DNA from: an uncultured Lachnospiraceae bacterium
GTDB lineage: Bacteria > Bacillota > Clostridia > Lachnospirales > Lachnospiraceae
DNA length: 64,000 nucleotides
Direction of reading: 5' to 3'
NCBI GenBank assembly: GCA_910587155.1
Contig: CAJULA010000017.1
Coordinates: 21,334-85,333, forward strand
Shown: in pieces, positions 1-8,997 of the stretch
Numbering within the stretch: the stretch's first letter is position 1
Layout: each line of letters begins with the position of its first letter
Made by a program: the position numbers and the translations under genes
Notes under the pieces: model-generated
Told to the model about the DNA's origin: nothing
Database searches by the model: none
What the model saw: the letters and a program-made list of their open reading frames with translations, nothing else

Positions 1-854
1 CCCGGCCATACCCGCGTATCCCGGATCAGCCGGTCTGCCAGACAGACAAAATAACAGGTAGAGCCGAGCTGTACCATCATATCCCCTGGCCTGAAGACAC
101 CCGTACTCACTGCCTCCGCTCCTGAATCCCCGGTTCCGGTCAGTACCATCGTCCCTGCCGCCAGTCCGGTCAGCTCTGCCGCCCCTTTTGTAATCCCGCC
201 TGCCACATCCGTGGCCGATAAAAGCTCTGCCATCTGATCCGGCCTGCAGAACAGCCTGCATCCCTCCTCGCTGATACAGTTATGTTCCAGATCGTAAAGT
301 GGAAGAAAGTCTTCCGCCAAATATCTGTCAATGCAATATCTCCCTGTCAGCTTGGCAGTCAGAAACGAGGAGGCGGTGAGAAATTTGGCAGTCTTTTTAT
401 ATATTTCAGGAAGATGATTTTTAATCCAGAGTATCTTTGGCGCAATATCCGAAGAACAGATCGGATGCCCGAATACCTTTTCCGCGTCCTTTCCGTAATA
501 TTCATGTAACCACGCGATCTCTTCATGACTGCGGCAGTCAATGCCGTACAGGATCGCCTTGCACAGAGCATTCCCCTGTTCGTCAACCGGGACACAGTCA
601 CATCCCAGCGCGGAAATTCCCAGCGCCCTGATCTGTGCAGGAGCAACGCCCGACTGACTGAGCAGCATCCGGCTGACCCGGCACACATCCTTCCACCAGA
701 TCTCCTCCGCATCCTGCTCAAATACATGGGGAGCGGGATGATCCATGCCATGGGGAACCGCCGCCTGGGCCGTGATCCGGCAGCTCTCATCAACCAGTAC
801 TCCTTTTGTCTCATTGGTTCCCACATCTATCCCCATCACATAATACTGACTCAT
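1..854 (-). CDS. FGGY-family carbohydrate kinase (N-terminal part, cut by left edge)
   Basis: The reading frame opens at ATG 854 behind GAGGAG (6 nt spacing) and stays open to the first base of the window, so about 284 N-terminal residues are seen and the C-terminal half is missing. It starts MSQYYVMGIDVGTNETKG, the phosphate-binding loop of FGGY sugar kinases (xylulokinase, ribulokinase and relatives), and later carries GTGDSGAEAVSTG, typical of the hinge. Such enzymes phosphorylate ketoses or polyols with ATP in the cytoplasm; the substrate cannot be told from this half. The start codon lies one base after the stop of the BtpA-like gene, so the two are almost certainly co-translated and may serve one sugar pathway. 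Confidence 0.88.
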   Translation of the reverse strand, partial: MSQYYVMGIDVGTNETKGVLVDESCRITAQAAVPHGMDHPAPHVFEQDAEEIWWKDVCRVSRMLLSQSGVAPAQIRALGISALGCDCVPVDEQGNALCKAILYGIDCRSHEEIAWLHEYYGKDAEKVFGHPICSSDIAPKILWIKNHLPEIYKKTAKFLTASSFLTAKLTGRYCIDRYLAEDFLPLYDLEHNCISEEGCRLFCRPDQMAELLSATDVAGGITKGAAELTGLAAGTMVLTGTGDSGAEAVSTGVFRPGDMMVQLGSTCYFVCLADRLIRDTRVWP

Positions 855-855
855 A

Positions 856-1662
856 TCATTCTCCTCTTATACTGCACACTTTGTCCATAAATGCCCTGAC
901 CCGCTCATAATCCACCGCTCCCGTAAACTTTCCGTCCTTCTTGAATGTGGTCCCCACGAAAGCACCGTCCGCCACCCGCAGGATCTGTCCGATATTATCC
1001 GGCCGACAGCCCGTTCCGCAAAATACCGGGGCCGCATCACCGGCGGCTTCCTTTACTTTTGCCAGCAGGCTGTCCGCAGGGCTGCTGCCTGCCATACCGC
1101 CAGCCACCACAAGCGCTTCCGGACGACAGTTAAAAAGCATAGTCTTTGTCACTTCCTCCGGTGAGCGGTCGTTGAGATAAACTTCACCTTCGGAATTGAC
1201 AAAATAAAACAGCTTCAGATTCTGCATGCCAAGAGCACGGCGCAGTCGCAATGTCTTCGCCACATCCCGATCCACCAGTCCCAGATCTCCGGCATAGGCG
1301 CCCGTAAAGACACATCGGCTGAAGGATGCGTCCGCAGCGGCACAAATCTCGATCGTAGCATCCGCATCATAAATGGCTTCCACCCCATAAGGTACACGAA
1401 AGCGACCCTCCAGAGCACCCACCACACGTCCCATGGCCCCCAGCGTCACTTTTGACACCTGTTTTTCATAGGGCAGACTGAACTCATTGGTGAGCAATAC
1501 CCCATCCACACCGCCTTCCTGCAGCGCATCCAAATCCTCTCTGGCCTGCCGTATCACCTTTTCCATGCTTCCCTCATAGAAAGGATCCCCCGGCAGGGCT
1601 GTCAGATGTAGCAGTCCGATAATCGCTTTTTCCGTTTTGAACATTTCCCTGATCCAACTCAT
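856..1662 (-). CDS. BtpA/SgcQ family TIM-barrel protein
   Basis: 268 residues starting MSWIREMFKTEKAIIGLLHL, with GAGGG about 8 nt upstream; an in-frame extension to 1746 lacks a ribosome site. Family features are LLHLTALPGDP near the N-terminus, GGVDGVLLTNEFSLPY, VPYGVEAIYDADATIEI and a C-terminal GTTFKKDGKFTGAVD. BtpA was named for photosystem I assembly in cyanobacteria, but in fermentative bacteria the homologue SgcQ lies in sugar-catabolic operons and probably acts on a phosphorylated or nucleoside-like substrate. Pairing with the FGGY kinase supports a carbohydrate role. The exact reaction is unknown. The gene diverges from the HAD phosphatase gene across about 110 bp of AT-rich DNA. 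Confidence 0.85.
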   Translation of the reverse strand: MSWIREMFKTEKAIIGLLHLTALPGDPFYEGSMEKVIRQAREDLDALQEGGVDGVLLTNEFSLPYEKQVSKVTLGAMGRVVGALEGRFRVPYGVEAIYDADATIEICAAADASFSRCVFTGAYAGDLGLVDRDVAKTLRLRRALGMQNLKLFYFVNSEGEVYLNDRSPEEVTKTMLFNCRPEALVVAGGMAGSSPADSLLAKVKEAAGDAAPVFCGTGCRPDNIGQILRVADGAFVGTTFKKDGKFTGAVDYERVRAFMDKVCSIRGE

Positions 1663-1775
1663 TCTTTTACCCTCTTGCCTTCTTTGTATTAATACGTTAT
1701 AATATGTTATATAATCTTTTTTATCATAATAGCACAAAAAAAGCAATAGGATTTCTGGTTTTTGGGAGATTTTTT

Positions 1776-2537
1776 ATGAAGAGATATGCTTTATTTTTAG
1801 ATATTGATGGAACTATTGCCACCTACAGGCAGCCCATATCCCGGGAATTACAGCGGATGCTCCTGTATCTGAAAGAACTGAGGCATAAGATTTTTATCTG
1901 TACGGGCCGCGGATATTCCGATATCCCCGACGATATCAGGAACCTTGTATTTGACGGTTATATCTGCTCCACCGGCGCTTACATCAGGGTCGGGAAGCGG
2001 GTCATCTACAGCATGCCTTTTCCCGCTTCCACAGTCCACACGCTCCATAAGTTTCTGCTGTCCCGCGGCGTCTCCGCCTACTATGAGAGCGACTGTCAGA
2101 TTTACCGCAGCGAAGCCCGCGAGCCCCTGGATCACTCTGTTCCTGATTTTAAGAAGGCACCTGTCGGCACAAGGTTTTACTCCGTGGCCTACCACCTGGC
2201 GGCCGGACAGGGTACTTCCTCATTTCTGCCCTTTCCCGACACAATCAATGCCCGATCCGTCCCACAGTCCGACCATTCTGGCGACATCATCATGCCGACA
2301 TGCAATAAAGCTGCCGCTATGCGGATCTTGCTTGCTTTTCTCAAGCTGGAAGACTACGGCACCATCGCCATCGGCGACAGTCCGAACGATGTGGAAATGC
2401 TCATCGCCGCCGATCTGGGAATCGCCATGGGGCACGCCCCGGATGCGTTAAAGAGACACGCGGATCGGATCACGGGAACTTTTGAGGAAGACGGGGCCTG
2501 CATGGCACTGAAAAACATTTTTATAAAAGGAATGTAA
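1776..2537 (+). CDS. Cof-type HAD-IIB phosphatase
   Basis: 253 residues from ATG 1776, preceded by GGGAG; this start gives the usual N-terminus MKRYALFLDIDGTIATY, so the longer in-frame extension upstream is rejected. HAD motif I is DIDGT (nucleophile Asp and acid/base Asp), motif II is in FICTGRG, and motif IV is IAIGDSPNDVEMLIAADLGIAM. The C2B cap lies between. Cof enzymes remove phosphate from small metabolites such as sugar phosphates or PLP; specificity cannot be read from sequence. Divergent from btpA and the kinase, so a sugar-phosphate phosphatase role is plausible but inferred. Confidence 0.9.
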   Translation: MKRYALFLDIDGTIATYRQPISRELQRMLLYLKELRHKIFICTGRGYSDIPDDIRNLVFDGYICSTGAYIRVGKRVIYSMPFPASTVHTLHKFLLSRGVSAYYESDCQIYRSEAREPLDHSVPDFKKAPVGTRFYSVAYHLAAGQGTSSFLPFPDTINARSVPQSDHSGDIIMPTCNKAAAMRILLAFLKLEDYGTIAIGDSPNDVEMLIAADLGIAMGHAPDALKRHADRITGTFEEDGACMALKNIFIKGM

Positions 2538-2538
2538 A

Positions 2539-2573
2539 ATCGCCTGTTCCGCAGTAAAGCGGATACAGGCGAT
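2539..2573 (-). terminator. Hairpin between convergent genes
   Basis: ATCGCCTG (2539-2546) pairs with CAGGCGAT (2566-2573), with CCGC/GCGG nested inside. Read on the minus strand the stem is followed by TTTT, so it suits the gene ending at 2580; it also starts one base after the stop of the HAD gene. Confidence 0.65.
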
Positions 2574-2579
2574 CTGTTC

Positions 2580-3191
2580 TCAGATTTTCTGCACTTTTAC
2601 CGGTTTCTTCATTTTGCCGGTCACTTCGACGTTATTGGCCGTATTGATCTCATCCATCCAGGCATCCTTCCACGCTTCAAATGCCCTCGCCTCATCTGAC
2701 TGGATGATGTTGACGGGGTGGAATTTATCATCATTGAGGTTCTCCGGCAGAACCGACACGGACAAAAGTTCTTTCTGGTGCATGTCATAAAGCTCTACCC
2801 AGGCCGTCCCCTTCTTGCTGTTGACAATCGCTACGTCCTTCTTTTCAATACAGAACGCATTGGAATAGCTGATATCCCCGCCTTCACAGGATAACGGCAC
2901 CACATAAAGGCGCTCTTTGTTGAAAGCCAGTCCGTAAAACCAGTAAGAGGTTGTGGATTTTTTGCCCTGATAGGTAGTCCATTCCCAGCATCCATATGCC
3001 CGCGTATATTGATCGACGTTCGGAACAGCTCTCTGCAGAATGTTCCACACGGTCTCTCTGTCGCCGCCGCTCATGGCTTTTTTCCTGTTTATCTTATCCT
3101 TAATTACAACGTATATGGTAATAATTACAATCAACCCTACGGTGATCGCGATAATCTGAGGGATTGTAAGCCCGTAATATGTAGTCTCCAT
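2580..3191 (-). CDS. Hypothetical single-pass membrane protein
   Basis: 203 residues. The start METTYYGLTIPQ at 3191 has AGGAGA 7 nt upstream; a longer form to 3260 has none. One membrane helix (about residues 9-28) is followed by KDKINRKK, then a soluble domain of about 170 residues with no motif I recognise. It contains GCWEWTTYQGKK and several hydrophobic beta-strand-like stretches, which could be a PH-like or similar beta fold. It lies next to another small membrane protein (3323-3766) and the two may be transcribed together. Function unknown. Confidence 0.7.
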   Translation of the reverse strand: METTYYGLTIPQIIAITVGLIVIITIYVVIKDKINRKKAMSGGDRETVWNILQRAVPNVDQYTRAYGCWEWTTYQGKKSTTSYWFYGLAFNKERLYVVPLSCEGGDISYSNAFCIEKKDVAIVNSKKGTAWVELYDMHQKELLSVSVLPENLNDDKFHPVNIIQSDEARAFEAWKDAWMDEINTANNVEVTGKMKKPVKVQKI

Positions 3192-3203
3192 TTTTTCTCT
3201 CCT

Positions 3204-3220
3204 ATTCCAGTTCCGCATCT
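3204..3220 (-). repeat. GATGCGGAACTGGAAT element, copy near 3.2 kb
   Basis: CCAGTTCCGCATCT (3207-3220, plus strand) is identical to 32662-32675, and ATTCCAGTTCCGC (3204-3216) is identical to 32550-32562. Here it lies directly upstream of the AGGAGA ribosome site of the gene starting at 3191. Confidence 0.55.
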
Positions 3221-3322
3221 GCCCTCCTGATACCCCTGCTCTGGGAGAATTTCCGGCCACTTTATACCTGTGTCCGTAATTTCTCCCGGTATCTTCCGGT
3301 TCGATGCTGTTTTCATGTTCTG

Positions 3323-3766
3323 TCAGTGGTTCATGTACGCTTTGTTAAATTGTTTTTTAGGATTTTGCACATAGGTCACATCAAATACTTTCCGGTCCGT
3401 GTCCATCAGAACACTGTGGAAAAGCCCGCCGTACGTATGGTCACGCCAGCCTGCCTGCCCCAGATCGGACCAGAAATACGTTTTTTTCCGATATCGGATA
3501 CCATATTCATAAAAAGCCAGATATTCGCGCAGATGGATCAGTGGATAAAATCCAAACGCCACGGTCAGCACCAGGTTAACTATGATCGTACTCATCTCCG
3601 GCGGTATCTCACCCCACTGTCTGATCGCGGCAATACCGCCAAAGTTCATGATATCCAGCAGGATACAGAACGCCGTCCTCCATCCGGCCTGAATCGCGAT
3701 CTTTACTTTGTCCGCCGGACATTCTGTCAGTTTCCGTCCCAGCTGCCCTTCCGCCTCCAAAGCCAT
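3323..3766 (-). CDS. Hypothetical two-helix membrane protein
   Basis: 147 residues beginning MALEAEGQLGRK with AGGTG upstream. Two hydrophobic segments (about residues 28-48 and 62-80) sit on either side of RQWGEIPPE, followed by a mostly polar C-terminal half with the aromatic run YEYGIRYRKKTYFW. I do not recognise the family. The next minus-strand gene starts 130 bp downstream and is also a small membrane protein of unknown role, which suggests a two-gene unit. Confidence 0.65.
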   Translation of the reverse strand: MALEAEGQLGRKLTECPADKVKIAIQAGWRTAFCILLDIMNFGGIAAIRQWGEIPPEMSTIIVNLVLTVAFGFYPLIHLREYLAFYEYGIRYRKKTYFWSDLGQAGWRDHTYGGLFHSVLMDTDRKVFDVTYVQNPKKQFNKAYMNH

Positions 3767-3898
3767 CTCTTCACCTCCCCTCTTTTATTCCACGCAGGGA
3801 AATTACTGCCGTAAGGCACGACTGCGCGGCACGGATGGCCGCCGACAGCAGCCATCTGTATATGCCTATTTTACTCGTTTTCCCAAAAACATTCAACT

Positions 3899-3950
3899 GA
3901 AAAAAGGGCTGCTAAGAGCCCTTTCGGTAACAGTTCAGACAGGTCTGAAC
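3899..3950 (-). terminator. Terminator of the heat-shock operon plus second hairpin
   Basis: AGCCCTTT (3917-3924) and AAAGGGCT (3903-3910) form an 8-bp stem with a 6-nt loop; on the minus strand it ends in TTTTTT, a textbook intrinsic terminator after dnaJ (stop at 3973). A separate perfect 8-bp inverted repeat, GTTCAGAC (3933-3940) with GTCTGAAC (3943-3950), sits between it and dnaJ. Confidence 0.85.
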
Positions 3951-3972
3951 ATTTTGAAGTAAAACAACATAT

Positions 3973-5148
3973 TTACTTCCAAAACCCTTTTTTCTTTTTG
4001 TCTTTGGTCTCTGAAGTGCCGTTTTTACCCGATTCGGCTTTCTTGGCCGCATTCAGGCTGTCGCCCGTCACCTCATCAAATTTCCGCAGCAGTTCTTTTG
4101 CCTCATGGGAAAGTTTATCGGGCACCTGTACCACCAGAGTCACGTAATGATCGCCGCGCACGTCTTTATTGCGCAGGGAAGGCACACCTTTCCCCTTTAA
4201 TCTGACACGTGTGTCAGTCTGGGTGCCGGCCTTTACCTCGTAGATGACTCTGCCGTCTACCGTGTCAATGACAATTTCACCGCCCAGCGCTGCCACCGGG
4301 AAGGATACCGGCACGGTAGAATAAATATTATAATCCTGTCTCTGGAATTTGGGATGTCGCTGTACAATGACTTCCACCAGCAGATCCCCTCTGGGCCCGC
4401 CATTTGTACCCGGTTCGCCCTTGTCACGGATCCGTACACTCTGCCCATTGTCGATTCCCGCGGGAATCGTGATCTGAATCTTTTTGCGATTCGCAATATA
4501 GCCACTGCCGTGACAGTCCGCGCATTTGTCTTTGATCACCTTGCCGCTGCCGCCGCACTCGGGACATGTCTGTACATTTCTGACGGTGCCGAAAAATGAC
4601 TGCTGGGTAAATACAACCTGACCTTTCCCGCCACATTTGGAACAGGTTTCCGCGCTGGTGCCAGGTTTTGCACCGCTGCCATGGCAGGCAGGGCACTCAT
4701 CCTTCAGTGTCAGTTCGATCTCCTTTTCCACACCAAATACGGCTTCTTCAAATTTTATACGTACACTCGTCCGGAGATTCGCGCCTTTCATGGGGCCGCT
4801 GCTGCGCCCGCTTCTCCTGCCGCCGCCAAACAGATCCCCGAATATATCCCCGAATATATCTCCGAAGTCAGCACTGTTGAAGTCAAAACCACCGAAACCG
4901 CCTCCGCCTCCGCCGCTTTCAAATGCAGCATGGCCAAACTGATCGTACTGACGTCTCTTTTCGGGATCACTCAATATGGCATACGCCTCAGACGCTTCTT
5001 TAAACTTTTTCTCCGCTTCCGCATCGCCCGGATTCATATCCGGATGATATTTCTTGGCAAGCGCCCTGTATGCTTTTTTGATCGCCGCTTCATCGGCGCT
5101 CTTCTCTACTCCCAGGACCTCATAATAATCACGTTTCTGCTCTGCCAT
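3973..5148 (-). CDS. dnaJ: Chaperone DnaJ (Hsp40)
   Basis: 391 residues, full length for type I DnaJ. The J domain spans about residues 5-70 with HPD at 35-37, which stimulates DnaK ATPase. A Gly/Phe-rich linker (about 76-110) follows, then the zinc domain with four CxxCxGxG repeats at about 152, 169, 195 and 209, then the substrate-binding and C-terminal dimer region. The tail ends in a Lys-rich segment. It is the last gene of hrcA-grpE-dnaK-dnaJ and is followed by an intrinsic terminator. A 123-bp gap with a strong hairpin separates it from dnaK. Confidence 0.98.
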   Translation of the reverse strand: MAEQKRDYYEVLGVEKSADEAAIKKAYRALAKKYHPDMNPGDAEAEKKFKEASEAYAILSDPEKRRQYDQFGHAAFESGGGGGGFGGFDFNSADFGDIFGDIFGDLFGGGRRSGRSSGPMKGANLRTSVRIKFEEAVFGVEKEIELTLKDECPACHGSGAKPGTSAETCSKCGGKGQVVFTQQSFFGTVRNVQTCPECGGSGKVIKDKCADCHGSGYIANRKKIQITIPAGIDNGQSVRIRDKGEPGTNGGPRGDLLVEVIVQRHPKFQRQDYNIYSTVPVSFPVAALGGEIVIDTVDGRVIYEVKAGTQTDTRVRLKGKGVPSLRNKDVRGDHYVTLVVQVPDKLSHEAKELLRKFDEVTGDSLNAAKKAESGKNGTSETKDKKKKGFWK

Positions 5149-5222
5149 AACATTTTACCTTTTTCCATACAGAAGATGCCCTGACGGCATCCCGGATCAG
5201 GATACCTGCGCCTTCGCACAAG

Positions 5223-5258
5223 GTATGGGGCAACCCGTTTGCGGTCTCTGCCCCATAC
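5223..5258 (-). other. Intercistronic hairpin between dnaK and dnaJ
   Basis: GTATGGGGCA (5223-5232) and TGCCCCATAC (5249-5258) make a perfect 10-bp stem with a 16-nt loop. No U-run follows on the minus strand, so it is more likely an RNA-processing or stability element than a full terminator. Confidence 0.6.
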
Positions 5259-5271
5259 TCTGATCTCTGTA

Positions 5272-7152
5272 TTATACCTCTCTGTAATCTCCGTCTACTA
5301 CGTCATCTGCCGCACCTGTATCTTCGGCAGGTCCTGCCTGTGCGCCACCCATATCCATATCGGGACCCGCGCCTGCCGCTCCCTGCGCCTGTGCCTGCTC
5401 ATACACTTTGGTAAACAGTGCCTGTGCACCGTTCATCAGCTTCTCCTGCGCTGCCTTCATCTCAGCCACCTGCGCTTCTGTCATCTCTGTATCTTTTGTC
5501 TTCTCCAAAATCTCTTTCAGAGCCGCCAGGTCAGCTTCCACTGTGGCCTTATCGCTCTCCGCAATCTTATCGCCCACATCCTTCAGTGCCTTCTCTGTCT
5601 GGAACACGAAGGAATCTGCATCGTTCCTTGCATCAATGGCTTCTTTTCTCTTCTTATCCTGCGCTTCAAATTCAGCGGCTTCTTTTACCGCTCTGTCGAT
5701 GTCTTCATCGGACATATTGGAACCTGCGGTAATGGTGATATGCTGCTCTTTTCCGGTTCCCAGATCCTTTGCGGAAACATTGACGATACCGTTGGCATCA
5801 ATATCAAATGTCACTTCGATCTGCGGGATTCCACGGGGTGCCGGAGGGATACCGTCCAGTCTGAACTGGCCGAGAGATTTGTTGTCCTTCGCAAACTGTC
5901 TTTCACCCTGCACCACATTGATATCCACTGCAGTCTGATTATCTGCTGCCGTAGAGAACACCTGACTCTTCTTTGTCGGGATGGTCGTATTTCTCTCAAT
6001 CAGCCTCGTTGCCACACCGCCCATTGTCTCAATGGAAAGAGAAAGCGGGGTGACATCCAGCAGCAGAATATCGCCTGCGCCTGCATCGCCGGCCAGCTTG
6101 CCGCCCTGGATAGAAGCGCCGATGGCCACACATTCGTCAGGGTTCAGTGACTTGCTCGGTTCATGTCCTGTCAGCGCCTTTACCTTATCCTGTACCGCCG
6201 GAATACGGGTAGAACCACCTACCAGCAATACTTTGCCCAGCTCGGAGGCAGACACGCCCGCATCCTTGAGCGCATTCTGCACCGGAATCGCTGTCATTTC
6301 CACCAGGTCATGCGTCAGTTCGTCAAATTTAGCCCTTGTCAGATTCATGTCAAAGTGCTTCGGCCCTTCCGGTGTCGCCGTGATAAACGGAAGGTTGATA
6401 TTGGTAGTCGTCGCAGACGAAAGTTCCTTCTTGGCTTTTTCTGCGGCTTCTTTCAGTCTCTGCAATGCCATCTTGTCTGTCGAAAGGTCAATGCCTTCGT
6501 TTTTCTTAAATTCAGCAAGCATATAATCCGTGATCTTCTGGTCAAAATCATCGCCGCCCAGACGGTTGTTGCCGTTGGTTGCCAGAACTTCGATCACGCC
6601 GTCGCCGATCTCGATGATGGATACATCAAACGTACCGCCGCCCAGGTCATAGACCATGATCTTCTGCTCTTTTTCATTATCCAGGCCGTAAGCCAGCGCC
6701 GCTGCCGTAGGCTCGTTGATAATACGTTTCACATCCATGCCCGCGATCTTGCCGGCATCCTTTGTTGCCTGACGCTGTGCGTCATTGAAGTACGCCGGTA
6801 CGGTGATCACCGCTTCTGTCACCTTCTCACCGAGATAATTCTCAGCATCGGCTTTCAGTTTCTGTAAAATCATGGCCGAAATCTGCTGCGGAGAATATCT
6901 CTTATCATCAATGGTTCTGCCATGATCCGTACCCATATCTCTTTTAATGGAAGAAATGGTCTTTTCCGCATTGGTCACTGCCTGCCTTTTCGCCGGCTCA
7001 CCTACCAGACGTTCTCCTGTCTTGGTAAAGGCCACAACAGACGGTGTGGTTCTTGCGCCCTCTGTATTGGCGATAACGGTCGGTTTACCGCCTTCCATAA
7101 CTGCCACGCAGCTATTGGTCGTTCCAAGGTCGATTCCTATAATCTTGCTCAT
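5272..7152 (-). CDS. dnaK: Chaperone DnaK (Hsp70)
   Basis: 626 residues, the usual size for a Gram-positive DnaK. The nucleotide-binding domain begins MSKIIGIDLGTTNSC and carries the phosphate-2 loop VYDLGGGTFDVSI and the adenosine motif LLVGGSTRIPAVQ. The interdomain linker and beta domain (DILLLDVTPLSLSIETMGG) are followed by a helical lid and a Gly/Ala-rich acidic tail ending DVVDGDYREV. It folds and protects proteins with DnaJ and GrpE in the cytoplasm. AGGAGGG lies just upstream of ATG 7152. Expression is expected to be heat-inducible through HrcA/CIRCE upstream of hrcA. Confidence 0.99.
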   Translation of the reverse strand: MSKIIGIDLGTTNSCVAVMEGGKPTVIANTEGARTTPSVVAFTKTGERLVGEPAKRQAVTNAEKTISSIKRDMGTDHGRTIDDKRYSPQQISAMILQKLKADAENYLGEKVTEAVITVPAYFNDAQRQATKDAGKIAGMDVKRIINEPTAAALAYGLDNEKEQKIMVYDLGGGTFDVSIIEIGDGVIEVLATNGNNRLGGDDFDQKITDYMLAEFKKNEGIDLSTDKMALQRLKEAAEKAKKELSSATTTNINLPFITATPEGPKHFDMNLTRAKFDELTHDLVEMTAIPVQNALKDAGVSASELGKVLLVGGSTRIPAVQDKVKALTGHEPSKSLNPDECVAIGASIQGGKLAGDAGAGDILLLDVTPLSLSIETMGGVATRLIERNTTIPTKKSQVFSTAADNQTAVDINVVQGERQFAKDNKSLGQFRLDGIPPAPRGIPQIEVTFDIDANGIVNVSAKDLGTGKEQHITITAGSNMSDEDIDRAVKEAAEFEAQDKKRKEAIDARNDADSFVFQTEKALKDVGDKIAESDKATVEADLAALKEILEKTKDTEMTEAQVAEMKAAQEKLMNGAQALFTKVYEQAQAQGAAGAGPDMDMGGAQAGPAEDTGAADDVVDGDYREV

Positions 7153-7239
7153 GATAAAGCCCTCCTATATAAATTAAATGTTTCCAGTATCTATGCCCGC
7201 TGCGCGCCATTTCCATCCATGGCCGCCGCGGGGGATCAA

Positions 7240-7866
7240 CTACTCTGCCACTGCCACCATACTGTGCCTTACTACGGTGTCATGATACAGATAGCCCTTC
7301 TGCAGCTCCTGTGCCACTGTCCCCGATTCAAATTCCTCACTTTCCACCTGCATCACCGCATTGTGAAAATCGGGATTAAATTCGGTTCCTATGGCTTTGA
7401 TCGGCTTCACGCCGATATTTTCCAGTTCTGTCATCAGCTGCTTATACACCATGTTCATGCCTTCCATAAAGGCATCGCTGCCGCCCTCGGGCACCGGTGT
7501 CTGCAGCCCTCTCTCAAAATTATCCACCACCGGCAGTATCTTCTCGATCACACTTCTGGCGCCGGTCTCAAACATCTGGTTCTTTTCCTTCTCCGTCCTT
7601 TTGCGGAAATTTTCAAATTCCGCCATCTGACGCTTTACCCGGTCTTCCAGTTCCTCGATTTTTTCCTTATATTTATCTTTCTTCTCTGCTTTGGCTTTCT
7701 TTTTGAACGCTTTCGCCTCCTCTTTTGTCAGCGCCTGCTCCGGCTCCGCCGGCTCCTCTGCACAATGGTCTGCTCCTGCCGTCTCCTGCATATCCGCATC
7801 GCTTTCCGGATTTTCCGCAGGTTCCCTATGTTCCATTTCCTGATCCTGTCTGTTTTCTTCTGACAC
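7240..7866 (-). CDS. grpE: Nucleotide exchange factor GrpE
   Basis: About 208 residues from GTG 7866 (AGGAAG upstream). Other candidate starts are TTG 7899, with a weak site, and ATG 7836; the first ~60 residues are acidic, low-complexity and not decisive. A Lys/Glu-rich coiled coil (roughly residues 65-110, KDKYKEKIEELEDRVKRQ) leads into the GrpE core with FENFRKRTEKEK, a four-helix segment and the C-terminal beta wing (KGYLYHDTVVRHSMVAVAE). GrpE releases ADP from DnaK. It lies between hrcA and dnaK in the standard order. Confidence 0.96.
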   Translation of the reverse strand: MSEENRQDQEMEHREPAENPESDADMQETAGADHCAEEPAEPEQALTKEEAKAFKKKAKAEKKDKYKEKIEELEDRVKRQMAEFENFRKRTEKEKNQMFETGARSVIEKILPVVDNFERGLQTPVPEGGSDAFMEGMNMVYKQLMTELENIGVKPIKAIGTEFNPDFHNAVMQVESEEFESGTVAQELQKGYLYHDTVVRHSMVAVAE

Positions 7867-7942
7867 GCCTCTTCTTCCTTCCTGTACCTGATGATCCAAA
7901 CGGTACCTGTTTTATATTTTTCCTGATTCCTCAGCTAACATA

Positions 7943-8983
7943 TTACCGCTTCTTATATAAAGTATCCAGTTGATGCATCAATGTCTTCAAGGTATCCACC
8001 ACTTTGTCGTAATCCATCCGTGTCGGACCGATAATACCGATCGTTCCCCGCATGCCTTCCTCCAGCTCATAGGTGGCCGTCACAATGCTGCAGTCCTTCA
8101 TCGTCCGGATCGGTGTCTCTTCCCCGATATAAACCTGAATCCCTGTATTGCTTTCATCAGCGAGTGTTTCCCGCACCAGCTCTGTCAGCATCTGCTTTTC
8201 CTCAAATGTGTTGATCAGCTCGCTGGCCTTGCGGTTATCCGCCAGCTCCGGATAGCGGAAGATATTGTTGGTGCCGCTTGTATAAATCTCAAGATCCTCA
8301 TCTGCCTTGATGGCATCCGCCACCGCGTCGATCACTTCACTGACGATATCGCTGTGAATCCCGGCCTGCCGCTTCATGGCTGCGATCATACCAAGATTGA
8401 TCTCCTCCGCAGACAGTCCGTTTAAATGGGTATTGAGCAGAATATTCAGCTTCAGGATCGTCTCATCGTCCAGTTCCTCTTCCATCTGCAGCATATTGTT
8501 CCTGATCACATTGCCTTCCGCAACAATCACTGCCAGCAGCTGTCTGGCATCCATCTTGGAAAGCTGGATAAACTTCAGCTTATTTTTCCTGGTCTGAGGT
8601 GCGGAGATCATGGTGGCATAATTGGTATTGGCTGCCAGCAGTCTGGCCACCTGCTTCAGAAGCTGCTCCATCCGGTCCTCCCGCTCCAGAAGCATGCCTT
8701 TGATCTCTTCCACTTCCTTCTCTTTCTCCTGCATCATATTATCCACATACAGACGATAGCCCTTATCGGAAGGAATCCTGCCTGCTGACGTATGGGGCTG
8801 GAGAATATAGCCCAGCTCTTCCAGATCCGCCATCTCATTGCGGATGGTAGCCGAGCTTAAATTGAGGTCGGTGTATTTGGAAATCGTTCTGCTGCCCACC
8901 GGCTCTCCGGTTTCCAGATAATTGTGGATGATGGCCTGCAAAATCTTCATCTTTCTTTCATCCAGCAATTGCGCTCCCACCAT
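7943..8983 (-). CDS. hrcA: Heat-inducible transcription repressor HrcA
   Basis: 346 residues from ATG 8983 (GAGGGAAAGG upstream). The apparent in-frame extension to 9067 is not coding, because it runs through the CIRCE operator and the -35 box. The N-terminal winged helix (MVGAQLLDERKMKILQAII, then GSRTISKYTDLNLSSATIRN) binds DNA; the GAF-like dimer domain follows and ends in RMDYDKVVDTLKTLMHQL. HrcA represses its own operon by binding CIRCE and needs GroEL for activity in other Firmicutes. First gene of the class I heat-shock operon. Confidence 0.98.
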   Translation of the reverse strand: MVGAQLLDERKMKILQAIIHNYLETGEPVGSRTISKYTDLNLSSATIRNEMADLEELGYILQPHTSAGRIPSDKGYRLYVDNMMQEKEKEVEEIKGMLLEREDRMEQLLKQVARLLAANTNYATMISAPQTRKNKLKFIQLSKMDARQLLAVIVAEGNVIRNNMLQMEEELDDETILKLNILLNTHLNGLSAEEINLGMIAAMKRQAGIHSDIVSEVIDAVADAIKADEDLEIYTSGTNNIFRYPELADNRKASELINTFEEKQMLTELVRETLADESNTGIQVYIGEETPIRTMKDCSIVTATYELEEGMRGTIGIIGPTRMDYDKVVDTLKTLMHQLDTLYKKR

Positions 8984-8997
8984 CCTTTCCCTCGTTA

